DNA of 64,000 bases from positions 372,001 through 436,000 of the forward strand of contig JACKBS010000006.1 in the NCBI GenBank assembly GCA_020634435.1, written 5' to 3'. The notes beneath the pieces were generated by a model that saw only the letters and a program-made list of their open reading frames with translations, did not search any database and was not told where the DNA came from. The DNA is from Ardenticatenaceae bacterium. Its GTDB lineage: Bacteria > Chloroflexota > Anaerolineae > Promineifilales > Promineifilaceae. The translations under genes and the position numbers were made by a program. This document shows, one piece after another, positions 18,229 to 26,210 of the stretch (position 1 is the first letter of the stretch; every line of letters starts with the position of its first letter).

Positions 18229-18787
18229 GATAATGTGTAGCTCCCCGAAAATAGCTTTTGAGAGCCAGGAATTCCAATGAGTCGCTTAATTTTCCAGGGC
18301 TCCCCAACCAGTACACTTGCAGTTGTTAGGTATCACGATTTGGTTGGACGATACAAATTATAAAACGGCCGTTACCAGTACAGTGTCATTGAACAAAGCG
18401 CCTAATAAAAATTTATGTGATTCTCGAAAAATCAATACGTTTACTCAAAGCTAGAATTCGAGAATCACAAGAAATAAAAGTAAAACAGAGCGAGGTGTGA
18501 TAGAGGTATCGTTTTACTTTTACAGAACAGAACCCACGATTCTTAATGTAATGAAGCAATAAAGATTGGTCCTGCTGCGATGCTTTGTTCTTGATGGATC
18601 AGTTCAGATTATTGTTGATAGAAAGTGATGCTGATCCGTTCTCATGAGATGACAGTAGCATAGAAGAATCGCCGTGGGCTGCCAATTACAAAAAAGTCAT
18701 ATATCCGAATTCCTATTGGCCGGATCACAAATTAGAGAAATTGCCCCGCTTACGTTAAAATCAGTTGCCGAGGAGGATAAGGACATT
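18229..18787. other. AT-rich gene-poor stretch with two consecutive inverted repeats
   Basis: No convincing gene. Within it TGTGATTCTCGAA (18416-18428) is the inverse of 18457-18469, and TAAAAGTAAAAC (18475-18486) the inverse of 18511-18522, giving two adjacent hairpins over about 107 bp. An ACGGCCGT lies at about 18364. It may hold a structured RNA or a degraded mobile repeat, plus the promoter of the next gene. Confidence 0.45.
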
Positions 18788-19411
18788 ATGCAGAAAAGCT
18801 TATTTGATGAACCGGATCAACAGTACAGTTCTTTAGACGCACTCATTACCGACATGATGGCCATGAACGACGATCCGCTGGCTAATGCGGGCACCAACGT
18901 GGTTATCTGTCGGGGCAATCCAAAAGCCAAACTGATGATCGTGGGTGAGGCACCGGGGCCGCAAGAAAACATTCAGGGCAAACCATTTGTGGGCAAATCG
19001 GGCCAGCTGCTGGATCAGATTTTGCAGGCGGTAAAGTTTGACACCGAGAATGATGTGTTTATTAGCAATTCAGTTTTCCGTATGCCCCCAGGGGAAGGTG
19101 GAAAAAATTTCCGCAAGCCCACGAATGAGGAAATTGATTACTACCGGCCGTACCTCCTGGAGATTGTGCGCCTGGTAGACCCCAAAATTATGCTGCTCAC
19201 AGGCAACGTGGCAACGCAATCTGTGTTGGGACTCACCGGCATTACCAAACTGCGCGGGCAATGGCATGAGCTAAACGGCCGTAAAATCATGCCCATCTTC
19301 CATCCATCCTACCTGCTGCGCAACCAAAGCCGCCAGCCCGGCAGCCCCAAGTCGCTCATGTGGCAAGACATTCAGGAAGTGCGCCGCGTGTACGATTCGA
19401 TGGTATCATAA
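18788..19411 (+). CDS. Uracil-DNA glycosylase superfamily protein (family 4-like, without Fe-S cysteines)
   Basis: 208 residues. Motif A IVGEAPGPQENIQGKPFVGKSG (about 55-75) and motif B FHPSYLLRN (about 173-181) mark the UDG superfamily, close to families 4/5, which remove uracil from DNA. Those families carry four cysteines for a 4Fe-4S cluster; here only one Cys is present (VICRG, about 41), so the cluster is absent and activity is uncertain. The start was set at ATG 18788 behind GAGGAGGATAAGG. A longer upstream frame has no ribosome-binding site. Confidence 0.85.
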   Translation: MQKSLFDEPDQQYSSLDALITDMMAMNDDPLANAGTNVVICRGNPKAKLMIVGEAPGPQENIQGKPFVGKSGQLLDQILQAVKFDTENDVFISNSVFRMPPGEGGKNFRKPTNEEIDYYRPYLLEIVRLVDPKIMLLTGNVATQSVLGLTGITKLRGQWHELNGRKIMPIFHPSYLLRNQSRQPGSPKSLMWQDIQEVRRVYDSMVS

Positions 19412-19463
19412 ATCAATTTAAATCAAATTTAGAAGATGACTATTGAGGAAGCAGGGAGCGCAA

Positions 19464-20699
19464 ATGATACGCAACATTTCGATTCAAGGATTTAAATCAA
19501 TAGCTAATGTCCAAAACCTCGAACTGGGCCAAATCAATGTATTTGTTGGCGCAAATGGCTGTGGGAAAAGCAATTTGCTTGAGGCAATAGGCGTGCTGGG
19601 TGCAGCTGCATCAGGTCATGTGGATAGCGAATCATTAAGCCGTCGTGGCGTTCGTTTGAGTCCGGCAGAACTCTACAAAACTCTCTTGAGGCAGCGAGAT
19701 GAGACGGGCAATAGTATTTCCTTTCGCGTAAGTGGCGAATGGGGTCAGCATCCACTTGAGTACGCTGTTTCTCTTAAAGTCCCTACAGCAAATTCTGATA
19801 GTTGGAAATATGTGATTGATGAATTAAGCTCGCAAGGCGACCTCGTTTTCAACCAGGATTCAATTGGAGATCCAATAACACAATGGAGTAATGAACCTCC
19901 ACGCACACATTCTCTTGGGGGAAAGGTTGCTTATTTATCGAGAATTGTAGAGCATAAACGAGTTGGAACATCTCCCAAAAATATGATGGCTTATATTCAG
20001 GAATATGCGATATTTTCACCAACAACGCCTGTTTTGAGAGGTTTACAGTCAGATGCTGTTAAATTGTTTCCGTTGGGTTTAACTGGGGGTGGATTAGCAG
20101 AAGCAATTGATGAGTTACTCAATATTCACAAGCATACAATAGGTGAGCTAGATCTAGAGGAGGTACTCGATCTACTGGATTGGGTGGATGAATTTAGCAT
20201 CGGACGTCCTTCGCGAGACTTGCTTTCCGCTGACGTTCCTTCTTTACGAAGCATTGTTGAGTTTAAAGATCGCTGGATGGGAGAAAAGCGAAATCGGCTT
20301 TCTGGGTATGATGCTAGTGAAGGCTCATTGTATGTTCTTTTTATGTTAGTACTTGCTTTGCATCCTAAATCACCAAAGTTTTTTGCTGTGGACAACTTTG
20401 ATCAGGCTTTAAATCCCCGTCTAGCCCGAGCTTTATCAAGGCTATTTTGCCGTATAATTATTGACTCGTCACGGCAAGCCCTTCTTACAACGCATAACCC
20501 TCTCGTGTTAGATGGTTTAGACTTGCGAGATGATCGCATTAGGCTTTTTGCAGTAGAACGTAATCAACAAACAAATGGAGCAACTAAGATCTCTAGAGTT
20601 CAACTTTCAGAAAAGGTATTAATACAGGCTGAAAACGGAACACCACTATCGCAGATGTGGGTCATGGGGTTGTTAGGAGGAGTCCCTGATATTTTCTAA
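19464..20699 (+). CDS. AAA family ATPase (AAA_15/AAA_21, OLD/RecF-like), putative defence ATPase
   Basis: 411 residues. ABC-type ATPase: Walker A GANGCGKSN (about 30-38), a signature-like DASEGSLYVL (about 285), Walker B FFAVDNFDQALNP (about 304-316) and a switch His in TTHNPLVLDG. The catalytic Glu after the Walker B Asp is Asn, which may slow hydrolysis. The DNA is AT-rich relative to its neighbours and lacks ACGGCCGT. The next gene, 10 bp on, encodes a TOPRIM-like protein; such pairs (PARIS AriAB, OLD/Gabija-type) act in phage defence. Defence is inference from architecture. GGGAG precedes ATG 19464. Confidence 0.85.
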   Translation: MIRNISIQGFKSIANVQNLELGQINVFVGANGCGKSNLLEAIGVLGAAASGHVDSESLSRRGVRLSPAELYKTLLRQRDETGNSISFRVSGEWGQHPLEYAVSLKVPTANSDSWKYVIDELSSQGDLVFNQDSIGDPITQWSNEPPRTHSLGGKVAYLSRIVEHKRVGTSPKNMMAYIQEYAIFSPTTPVLRGLQSDAVKLFPLGLTGGGLAEAIDELLNIHKHTIGELDLEEVLDLLDWVDEFSIGRPSRDLLSADVPSLRSIVEFKDRWMGEKRNRLSGYDASEGSLYVLFMLVLALHPKSPKFFAVDNFDQALNPRLARALSRLFCRIIIDSSRQALLTTHNPLVLDGLDLRDDRIRLFAVERNQQTNGATKISRVQLSEKVLIQAENGTPLSQMWVMGLLGGVPDIF

Positions 20700-20709
20700 A
20701 ACAAGTTAA

Positions 20710-21438
20710 ATGAAGATAGGCACTATAGTTGAGGGGCCAACAGATCGCCTGTTATTAAAGGCGGTTGTTGATGAAATTTGTCATGGTGAACATGAATACC
20801 TTGATTTGCAACCAGCAGATTTAGGAGATAGCTTTGGTGAAAGAGGTAGCGGTTGGAAAGGGGTTCGTCGCTTTTGTTTTGATATATGTCAGCAATTAAG
20901 TGAAAGTGTCAGCGATTTCATCATAGATTTCCAACTAGATTTGTTGATAATTCACATTGACGCGGATGTGGCATTGGAGGAAGATTTGCAGGAGGGAGCA
21001 GCTTCTATCGCTAAAGAATTGTTGCAACCTTGTCCACCAATCACACTTACTACAATGAGTTTAGAAGAAGTTGTAACAAAGTGGTTAAATTTAGAGCATG
21101 CCAGTCAACTGCCTTCTCAAGTGATTTTAGCTATTCCGGCTCAAGACAGTGAAAATTGGGTTTTTGCAGCCTTGTTTCCTGAAGATGAGTTATGTCAGAG
21201 ACATGATTTTGAATGTATTCATGCTTCAACCGAACATCAGCATCCAGCTTATTTATTGACTTTGGCAAATTATGGACGTATCTTGCGACGTAAGGATGGC
21301 AAGATTAGAAAGTCAAGAAGCAGTTATAGACAGGTTTTGCCCCAAGTTGTTGATGCGTGGGATAAAGTGTGTTCAATATGTTTCCAGGCGCAGACATTTA
21401 ACAATCGACTCACTGAAATTAATGACACATTCCGATAA
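20710..21438 (+). CDS. TOPRIM-like (DUF4276/DUF4435-like) protein, putative defence effector
   Basis: 242 residues. The fold order fits TOPRIM: an early Glu in IVEGPTDRLLLKAVV (E8), then LDLLIIHIDADV with the DxD pair (about 84-86), then an acidic QDSENWVFAALFP (about 147-160). TOPRIM domains cut nucleic acids with Mg2+. It follows the AAA ATPase by 10 bp and shares its AT-rich composition, so the two form one transferred cassette. The C-terminal tail is basic (RRKDGKIRKSRSSYRQ). Its 3' end overlaps the methyltransferase start by 17 bp. Family assignment is by motif only. Confidence 0.65.
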   Translation: MKIGTIVEGPTDRLLLKAVVDEICHGEHEYLDLQPADLGDSFGERGSGWKGVRRFCFDICQQLSESVSDFIIDFQLDLLIIHIDADVALEEDLQEGAASIAKELLQPCPPITLTTMSLEEVVTKWLNLEHASQLPSQVILAIPAQDSENWVFAALFPEDELCQRHDFECIHASTEHQHPAYLLTLANYGRILRRKDGKIRKSRSSYRQVLPQVVDAWDKVCSICFQAQTFNNRLTEINDTFR

Positions 21439-22168
21439 GGCCGCCCTGCGCGGCGAACCCGGCTATGTGTGGCGCTCCGGCCAGAACCGCCGCCTGCGCA
21501 TGATCCAGCAGTGGATCAATCTCACCGATGCCGTGATTTTGGACAATGGTTGCGGCCTGGGTACCTACCTGGATGCCTTTGCGCCATTCACGCCGCATCG
21601 TTTTGGCCTGGAGCTGGAGCTAGATCGGGCACAAAAGGCGCTCTCCGTCGCCCCTGGCATTGTGCAGGCAATGGGGGAAAAGCTGCCGTTTGCCAGCCAC
21701 AGCTTTGATTTTGTCTTCAGCAACGAGGTCATTGAGCATGTAGAAGACGATCGGCAGGCGCTGGCGGAAATGGTGCGGGTCACAAAGGAAAACGGCCGTA
21801 TCCTCATCTTTTGCCCCAACCGCTGGTACCCGGTGGAGCAGCACGGCATTTACTGGCGGGGCAAGTACAAATTTGGCAACATCCCTTTAGTGAATTACTT
21901 GCCCAACCCGCTGCGCAACCGGTTAGCGCCGCACGTGCGCACCTATACCAAGCAAAATCTGCTTGATTTATGCCGTGGCTTGCCGGTGAAGGTGGTGCAT
22001 CACGGCCGTATTTTTGGCGGCTACGACAATATTGAAAGACGCTGGCCGGAATTCGGCCGTTTCATTAAAAACAGCCTTTATGCTGCCGAGAAGACGCCAT
22101 TAGCGGCATTGGGCATCTCTCATTTGCTTGTTCTAGAGAAGCTAACCTTGGGCGAGGAGCAAAGATAA
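21422..22168 (+). CDS. Class I SAM-dependent methyltransferase
   Basis: 248 residues with a Methyltransf_11 core: motif I ILDNGCGLGTYLDAF (about 38-52), acidic LELELDRAQKALS, motif II-like FDFVFSNEVIEHVEDD, and ENGRILIFCPNRWYP. The C-terminal 90 residues resemble lipid/sugar methyltransferases of the UbiE-like group; acceptor unknown. Base composition and two ACGGCCGT copies are native, unlike the gene just upstream. The start ATG 21422 lies inside the foreign gene, so the original 5' end may have been altered by the insertion. Confidence 0.85.
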   Translation: MTHSDKAALRGEPGYVWRSGQNRRLRMIQQWINLTDAVILDNGCGLGTYLDAFAPFTPHRFGLELELDRAQKALSVAPGIVQAMGEKLPFASHSFDFVFSNEVIEHVEDDRQALAEMVRVTKENGRILIFCPNRWYPVEQHGIYWRGKYKFGNIPLVNYLPNPLRNRLAPHVRTYTKQNLLDLCRGLPVKVVHHGRIFGGYDNIERRWPEFGRFIKNSLYAAEKTPLAALGISHLLVLEKLTLGEEQR

Positions 22169-22456
22169 GTCACGAGGGGTTTTGCCCAGCGCGAATAGGC
22201 TCCGAATGAGCAAATCGAGTGAGACTGAGGGATCGCCAGATTCCATTTTGGCCACACGCGACTGACTCGACTTAATAAGATGTGCCAGCTCTTTCTGCGT
22301 TAAATGATTATCTTGACGTACTTCGCGTAAGTTTTGCGCCAGGGCAAGCTTTAGTTCAATGTAAGCAACCTCTTCTGGGCTTAGTTCCAGAAAATCTTCT
22401 GCCGAACCAACTGCCCAACCCGCTTGCGCTAATTTTTCCTGCTTTGTTTTATCCAT
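22142..22456 (-). CDS. HigA-like antitoxin, XRE helix-turn-helix
   Basis: 104 residues; the C-terminal half is a helix-turn-helix (NHLTQKELAHLIKSSQSRVAKMES, about 51-74) of the XRE/HTH_37 type. It lies 22 bp after a RelE/Gp49-like toxin gene, the toxin-first order of higBA. It neutralises the toxin and probably represses the operon through the palindrome at 22819-22844. Its end overlaps the convergent methyltransferase gene by 27 bp. Confidence 0.85.
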   Translation of the reverse strand: MDKTKQEKLAQAGWAVGSAEDFLELSPEEVAYIELKLALAQNLREVRQDNHLTQKELAHLIKSSQSRVAKMESGDPSVSLDLLIRSLFALGKTPRDLSLLLAQG

Positions 22457-22478
22457 TTCTTACCACTCAATCTACAAC

Positions 22479-22811
22479 CTACAACGCATCATAGAGTTTG
22501 ATGCGCCGCTGACAGGTTTCAATTACCTTTTTCGGTGTTTGGTTCGTTTTCTTCTGAAAAACTTCCAAAATCACGATGGCATCCTCATCAATTCGATAAA
22601 TGATTCGCCAGGTGCCATTCGTGTCGTTGATGCGTAACTCGTGGCATCTTGGTGCAATCGAAGGCATTGGTCTGGAATGGGGCAGGCCCAAAAGATCGCC
22701 TTTTTGCAGCTTGCGAAGCAAAAAACCTGCTTCAAGCCGTGCCGCAACCGCAAAAGGCGGTGTTTTGATCTCGCCATGTAACCAAACCAATGGCTTTTCG
22801 AGAGGAACCAT
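22479..22811 (-). CDS. HigB/Gp49-like toxin (RelE superfamily)
   Basis: 110 residues matching the phage-derived Gp49-like group (PF05973): AARLEAGFLLRKLQKGDLLGLPHSRPMPSIAPRCHELRIND, then GTWRIIYRIDEDAIVILEVFQKKTNQTPKKVI. These are ribosome-dependent mRNA endonucleases. Basic and aromatic residues expected for RNA cleavage (R, Y, K near the C-terminus) are present. It is the first gene of a two-gene operon with the XRE antitoxin and has its operator 8 bp before the start codon. Confidence 0.87.
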   Translation of the reverse strand: MVPLEKPLVWLHGEIKTPPFAVAARLEAGFLLRKLQKGDLLGLPHSRPMPSIAPRCHELRINDTNGTWRIIYRIDEDAIVILEVFQKKTNQTPKKVIETCQRRIKLYDAL

Positions 22812-22818
22812 GCTAATT

Positions 22819-22844
22819 ATAATATGTCAAAAATGACATATTAT
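22819..22844 (-). promoter_or_regulatory. Operator of the toxin-antitoxin operon
   Basis: ATAATATGTCA-AAAA-TGACATATTAT is an 11-bp-arm palindrome immediately upstream of the toxin start codon (22811, minus strand). It is AT-rich enough to overlap a -10 element. The place and symmetry fit autorepression by the HTH antitoxin. Confidence 0.75.
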
Positions 22845-22904
22845 CAAGTGCCAAAAATTTTCTGGGGTTAGCGAGCTGACAACATTTGTGCGTCCATTGG
22901 GTAA

Positions 22905-23825
22905 TTAGACAAAGAATGGCGGGCTGGTGGCGATGTAGCGGTCGAAGTTGCCAAACGGCCGTTCGCTCATAAACATTGCCATAAACACATCCATCTTGAA
23001 GTTGCGGGAGAGCAGGTAGGTAACGGCCGTTTCGTTCACCATCGGCACTTCCACGCCAAACTCGGCGCGGCCTGCTGTCGCGGCGGCGCTTTCCGCATGG
23101 GCCAGCACGGCCGGGAAATCGGCGGCATCAAGCAAGGCAAAGGGGCCGTTGTTGCGGCCCAAGTAACCATAACCTTTGGGACGGCCGTTGCGCACATACA
23201 AAAATCCCTGCCGATTGGCCAAAAGCCAGCGATGATCCACTTCCCGCCGGAACCCAATTACATCGGCATCAATCTCGTTGAGAACAACCAAATCACTGTC
23301 AGCTTGCAGGGGTACAAATTGCAAATCACTCTCAAAAGACACTTGCTCTGGTGGGCGGCCAAAATAGTAAATGGGGAAGCGCGGAAAGACGCCCGCCTTC
23401 AAATAAAGCGCCTGCGCCCGAAAGTCTGAGGTGGCAATGATGAAACGATTGTGGGCGCCTTCTTTGGGAAAAGCGCGTTCAATCAGGCTACGTCCCAGCC
23501 CCGCTGACTGCGTGCCGGGTTTCACAAACAGCTCAGTTAGCTCACGCACACCGTCATGGATAACGCTGCGTGCAAACCCGACGGTTTGGCCATCCAACTC
23601 CGCAATCCAAAATTGTTCGGCCGTTTGCGAAAGATGTTGATAAAGCGGCCGTCTGACCTGCCACATTTCCGCCAGTTGGGTTTCGTCGCCCCAACTCATA
23701 TCCCCCGTAAAGCCCAGCCGCTGGACCAAATCGGCCAATGTCTCTTCAAAAATCAGAAACGTGTCGTAATCGTCTGCCGAATTTCCCGGACGGTAGCGAA
23801 TTTCTTTATTAGTCTGTTCGTTCAT
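22905..23825 (-). CDS. GNAT N-acetyltransferase, two-domain
   Basis: 306 residues. The N-terminal GNAT domain (about 8-165) has the acetyl-CoA loop in LFVKPGTQSAGLGRSLIERAF (Q/RxxGxG-like) and QFWIAELDGQTVGFA. A second domain (about 170-300) resembles the C-terminal half of Acetyltransf_18-type enzymes (GYGYLGRNNGPFALLDA). It transfers acetyl to an unknown amine. Start ATG 23823-23825. Three ACGGCCGT copies lie in the gene. Confidence 0.8.
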   Translation of the reverse strand: MNEQTNKEIRYRPGNSADDYDTFLIFEETLADLVQRLGFTGDMSWGDETQLAEMWQVRRPLYQHLSQTAEQFWIAELDGQTVGFARSVIHDGVRELTELFVKPGTQSAGLGRSLIERAFPKEGAHNRFIIATSDFRAQALYLKAGVFPRFPIYYFGRPPEQVSFESDLQFVPLQADSDLVVLNEIDADVIGFRREVDHRWLLANRQGFLYVRNGRPKGYGYLGRNNGPFALLDAADFPAVLAHAESAAATAGRAEFGVEVPMVNETAVTYLLSRNFKMDVFMAMFMSERPFGNFDRYIATSPPFFV

Positions 23826-23998
23826 GGACTGCCTCGCTAATTTACATAAAAAGATATTATGGGTTGTTGAATTTCACACACAATCATAGGGTCGATTTGC
23901 TTGTACGGCCGTACGCCAATGATTAAAATCTTAAATAGTGAAATGTGCAAAAAAGTATCCGATTTCATATCGGCAGGAAAAGAAAATGGAGGTTTGCA

Positions 23999-24916
23999 AT
24001 GAGCAACAATGGCAATGTTAATCAAAATGGGCACAGCGAAGTTGGCAGCTTTAAGGTAAAAGCCGGCCTAGCGCAAATGTTAAAGGGTGGTGTCATCATG
24101 GATGTGGTGACGCCCGAACAGGCCGTGATCGCCGAAGAAGCAGGCGCTTGCGCCGTTATGGCCCTGGAGCGCGTCCCGGCGGACATCCGCAAAGATGGCG
24201 GCGTGGCCCGCATGTCCGATCCCGGCATGATCAAAGAGATCATTGCCGCTGTGAGCATCCCGGTGATGGCCAAAGCGCGGATTGGTCACTTTGTGGAAGC
24301 GCAAATTTTGGAAGCAATCGGCGTCGATTATGTGGATGAAAGCGAAGTGCTCACCCCCGCCGATGAAGATCACCACATCAACAAGCACAACTTCAAAATT
24401 CCGTTTGTGTGCGGCTGCCGTAACCTGGGTGAAGCGCTGCGCCGCATCGGTGAAGGCGCGGCGATGATCCGCACCAAGGGCGAGGCTGGCACAGGCGATG
24501 TGGTAGAAGCCGTGCGCCATGCCCGCACCGTTTTGGGGGAAATCCGCCGCTTGCAGCTGATGCCCGATGAAGAATTGATGGCTTATGCCAAGAACATCGG
24601 TGCCCCGTATGCGCTGGTGAAGGAAACCAAAGAGTTGGGTCGCCTGCCCGTAGTGAATTTTGCCGCTGGTGGCATTGCTACCCCCGCTGATGCCGCGCTG
24701 ATGATGCAAATTGGCGTGGACGGCGTGTTTGTTGGCTCGGGCATTTTCAAGAGCGGCAATCCGGCCGAACGAGCCAAAGCGATTGTGGAGGCGACCACTC
24801 ACTTCAACAATCCAGAAATCCTGGCCAAGGTTAGCGAGAATTTGGGTGAGCCGATGGTGGGCATCAATGTGAGCAGCTTGCCGGAGAGTGAGCAGCTGGC
24901 CACACGCGGCTGGTAA
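23999..24916 (+). CDS. pdxS: Pyridoxal 5'-phosphate synthase, PdxS lyase subunit
   Basis: 305 residues, normal for PdxS. It condenses ribose 5-phosphate, glyceraldehyde 3-phosphate and ammonia to PLP. Visible signatures: KAGLAQMLKGGVIMDVVTPEQA at the N-terminus, the DPGMIKEI stretch, the catalytic Lys in MAKARIGH, GEAGTGDVVEAVRHAR phosphate loop, and VNFAAGGIATPADAALMMQIGVDGVFVGSGIFKS. Works as a 12-mer with PdxT. ATG 23999 follows GGAGG. A GNAT gene separates it from pdxT. Confidence 0.97.
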   Translation: MSNNGNVNQNGHSEVGSFKVKAGLAQMLKGGVIMDVVTPEQAVIAEEAGACAVMALERVPADIRKDGGVARMSDPGMIKEIIAAVSIPVMAKARIGHFVEAQILEAIGVDYVDESEVLTPADEDHHINKHNFKIPFVCGCRNLGEALRRIGEGAAMIRTKGEAGTGDVVEAVRHARTVLGEIRRLQLMPDEELMAYAKNIGAPYALVKETKELGRLPVVNFAAGGIATPADAALMMQIGVDGVFVGSGIFKSGNPAERAKAIVEATTHFNNPEILAKVSENLGEPMVGINVSSLPESEQLATRGW

Positions 24917-24951
24917 GAGTGAACGGGTGACAAGGTGACCTCTCGGTGAAT

Positions 24952-25005
24952 GTAGCCGCGCTTTCTTAGCGCGCCATCAACAGCGCGGAAAGAATCCGCG
25001 GCTAC
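24952..25005. repeat. GTAGCCGCG palindromic repeat between pdxS and the GNAT gene
   Basis: GTAGCCGCG (24952-24960) is the inverse of 24997-25005, with further inner pairing (TTTCTTagCGCG / GCGCGgAAAGAA). A REP-like element in a 100-bp gap, lying in the presumed operon. Confidence 0.65.
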
Positions 25006-25019
25006 GAAATGATTTGATT

Positions 25020-25466
25020 ATGGACGTACGTTTATTAGACCCGATGCGGGACATGGTGGAGTGGCTGCGACTGCGGCAGGGACTGTTTGACGACAGCACT
25101 GACGAAGAGCATCTGCAGGAGATGGCCGAGATTTTGGCTGAACCCGAAGGTTGTGTGCTGGTGGCGGTACGGCCGTTTTCCTCACATCTTGCTGGTTATT
25201 TACACGTCGGCAGCCGCAAATACGCAGAAGGCTGTACCACCTCGCCGGTGGCTTACCTGGAAGAGTGGTTCGTCGATGCCGATGTGCGCCGCCAGGGTGT
25301 GGGGCGAGCGCTAGTAGCCGCAGCGGAAGCGTGGGCCAAGCAAAACGGCTATATCGAACTTGCCTCCGACACGCTCATCGACAACGACGTTAGCCTGGCC
25401 AGCCACCTGGCCCTCGGCTTCAGAGAAGTCGAACGACAAATTAACTTTATAAAAAAATTGGATTAG
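25020..25466 (+). CDS. GNAT N-acetyltransferase between pdxS and pdxT
   Basis: 148 residues, a single GNAT domain: VAYLEEWFVDADVRRQGVGRALVAAAEAWAKQNG with the RRQGVG acetyl-CoA loop (about 90-95), then LASDTLIDNDVSLASHLALGFREVERQINF typical of the aminoglycoside 6'-N-acetyltransferase-like group. Natural substrate unknown. It sits between the two PLP-synthase genes, an uncommon order. ATG 25020 is used; a TTG two codons earlier is possible. Confidence 0.83.
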   Translation: MDVRLLDPMRDMVEWLRLRQGLFDDSTDEEHLQEMAEILAEPEGCVLVAVRPFSSHLAGYLHVGSRKYAEGCTTSPVAYLEEWFVDADVRRQGVGRALVAAAEAWAKQNGYIELASDTLIDNDVSLASHLALGFREVERQINFIKKLD

Positions 25467-25472
25467 CCTTGC

Positions 25473-25529
25473 ATTTTCCCGGAAACTGGCTGAGTTTGCT
25501 CCAGATGTGGGTTCAGTTTCCGGGAAAAT
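25473..25529. repeat. Inverted-repeat element, copy 2 (ATTTTCCCGGAAACT family)
   Basis: ATTTTCCCGGAAACT (25473-25487) pairs exactly with 25515-25529 across 27 nt, matching the element at 1706-1762 in arm and loop length. It occupies the gap before pdxT. Confidence 0.75.
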
Positions 25530-25548
25530 TGCTGGCCAAGAAATAACT

Positions 25549-26157
25549 ATGAAAATTGGCGTTTTGGCGCTGCAAGGTGCCTTCATTGAACATATCAACA
25601 TGCTAAAGTCGCTTGGCGTCGAGGCGGTGGAAGTGCGCCTGCCGGAGCAGTTGGACGGCCTGGATGGACTCATCATTCCGGGCGGCGAAAGCACCACCAT
25701 TGGCAAGCTAGCGCGCCGATTTGGGCTGATGGAGCCGCTGCGTGCCTTTGCTGAGTCCAAGCCGGTTTGGGGCACCTGCGCCGGGATGATCTTTTTGGCG
25801 AAGGAGATAACCAGCGGCACAGCAGGCAAGGACCAACCGCTGCTGGGCATGATGGACATCGAGGTGGCGCGTAATGCGTTTGGGCGGCAGGTGGATTCAT
25901 TTGAGACGGATTTGGATGTGTTGGTGTTTACAAATGGCGACAAACGGCCGTTTCCTGCCGTATTCATTCGTGCGCCCAAGCTTTTGGCGGCCAAGGGGGA
26001 TGCCCATGTAATTGCGCAACTGCCAGACGGAACGGCCGTTGCGGCCCAGCAAGGCCATTGGCTCGTCACCTCTTTCCACCCCGAACTAACGGGCGACAGC
26101 CGGTTCCACGAATATTTCCTATCGGTCATTGCGCAAGAAAAAGAACAGAGTCAGTAG
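25549..26157 (+). CDS. pdxT: Pyridoxal 5'-phosphate synthase, PdxT glutaminase subunit
   Basis: 202 residues. Supplies ammonia to PdxS from glutamine. Class I amidotransferase triad: Cys in WGTCAGMIFLA (about 80) and His/Glu in FHPELTGD (about 179-181); the GGESTTIGKLARR loop is diagnostic of PdxT. ATG 25549 gives the conserved MKIGVLALQGAF start; an earlier in-frame ATG at 25507 falls inside the repeat. Confidence 0.96.
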   Translation: MKIGVLALQGAFIEHINMLKSLGVEAVEVRLPEQLDGLDGLIIPGGESTTIGKLARRFGLMEPLRAFAESKPVWGTCAGMIFLAKEITSGTAGKDQPLLGMMDIEVARNAFGRQVDSFETDLDVLVFTNGDKRPFPAVFIRAPKLLAAKGDAHVIAQLPDGTAVAAQQGHWLVTSFHPELTGDSRFHEYFLSVIAQEKEQSQ

Positions 26158-26210
26158 ATTTTCTGACCTCGAAAAATTGAAATCGTTCCATTAGTCGCTA
26201 AAATAGGGCT

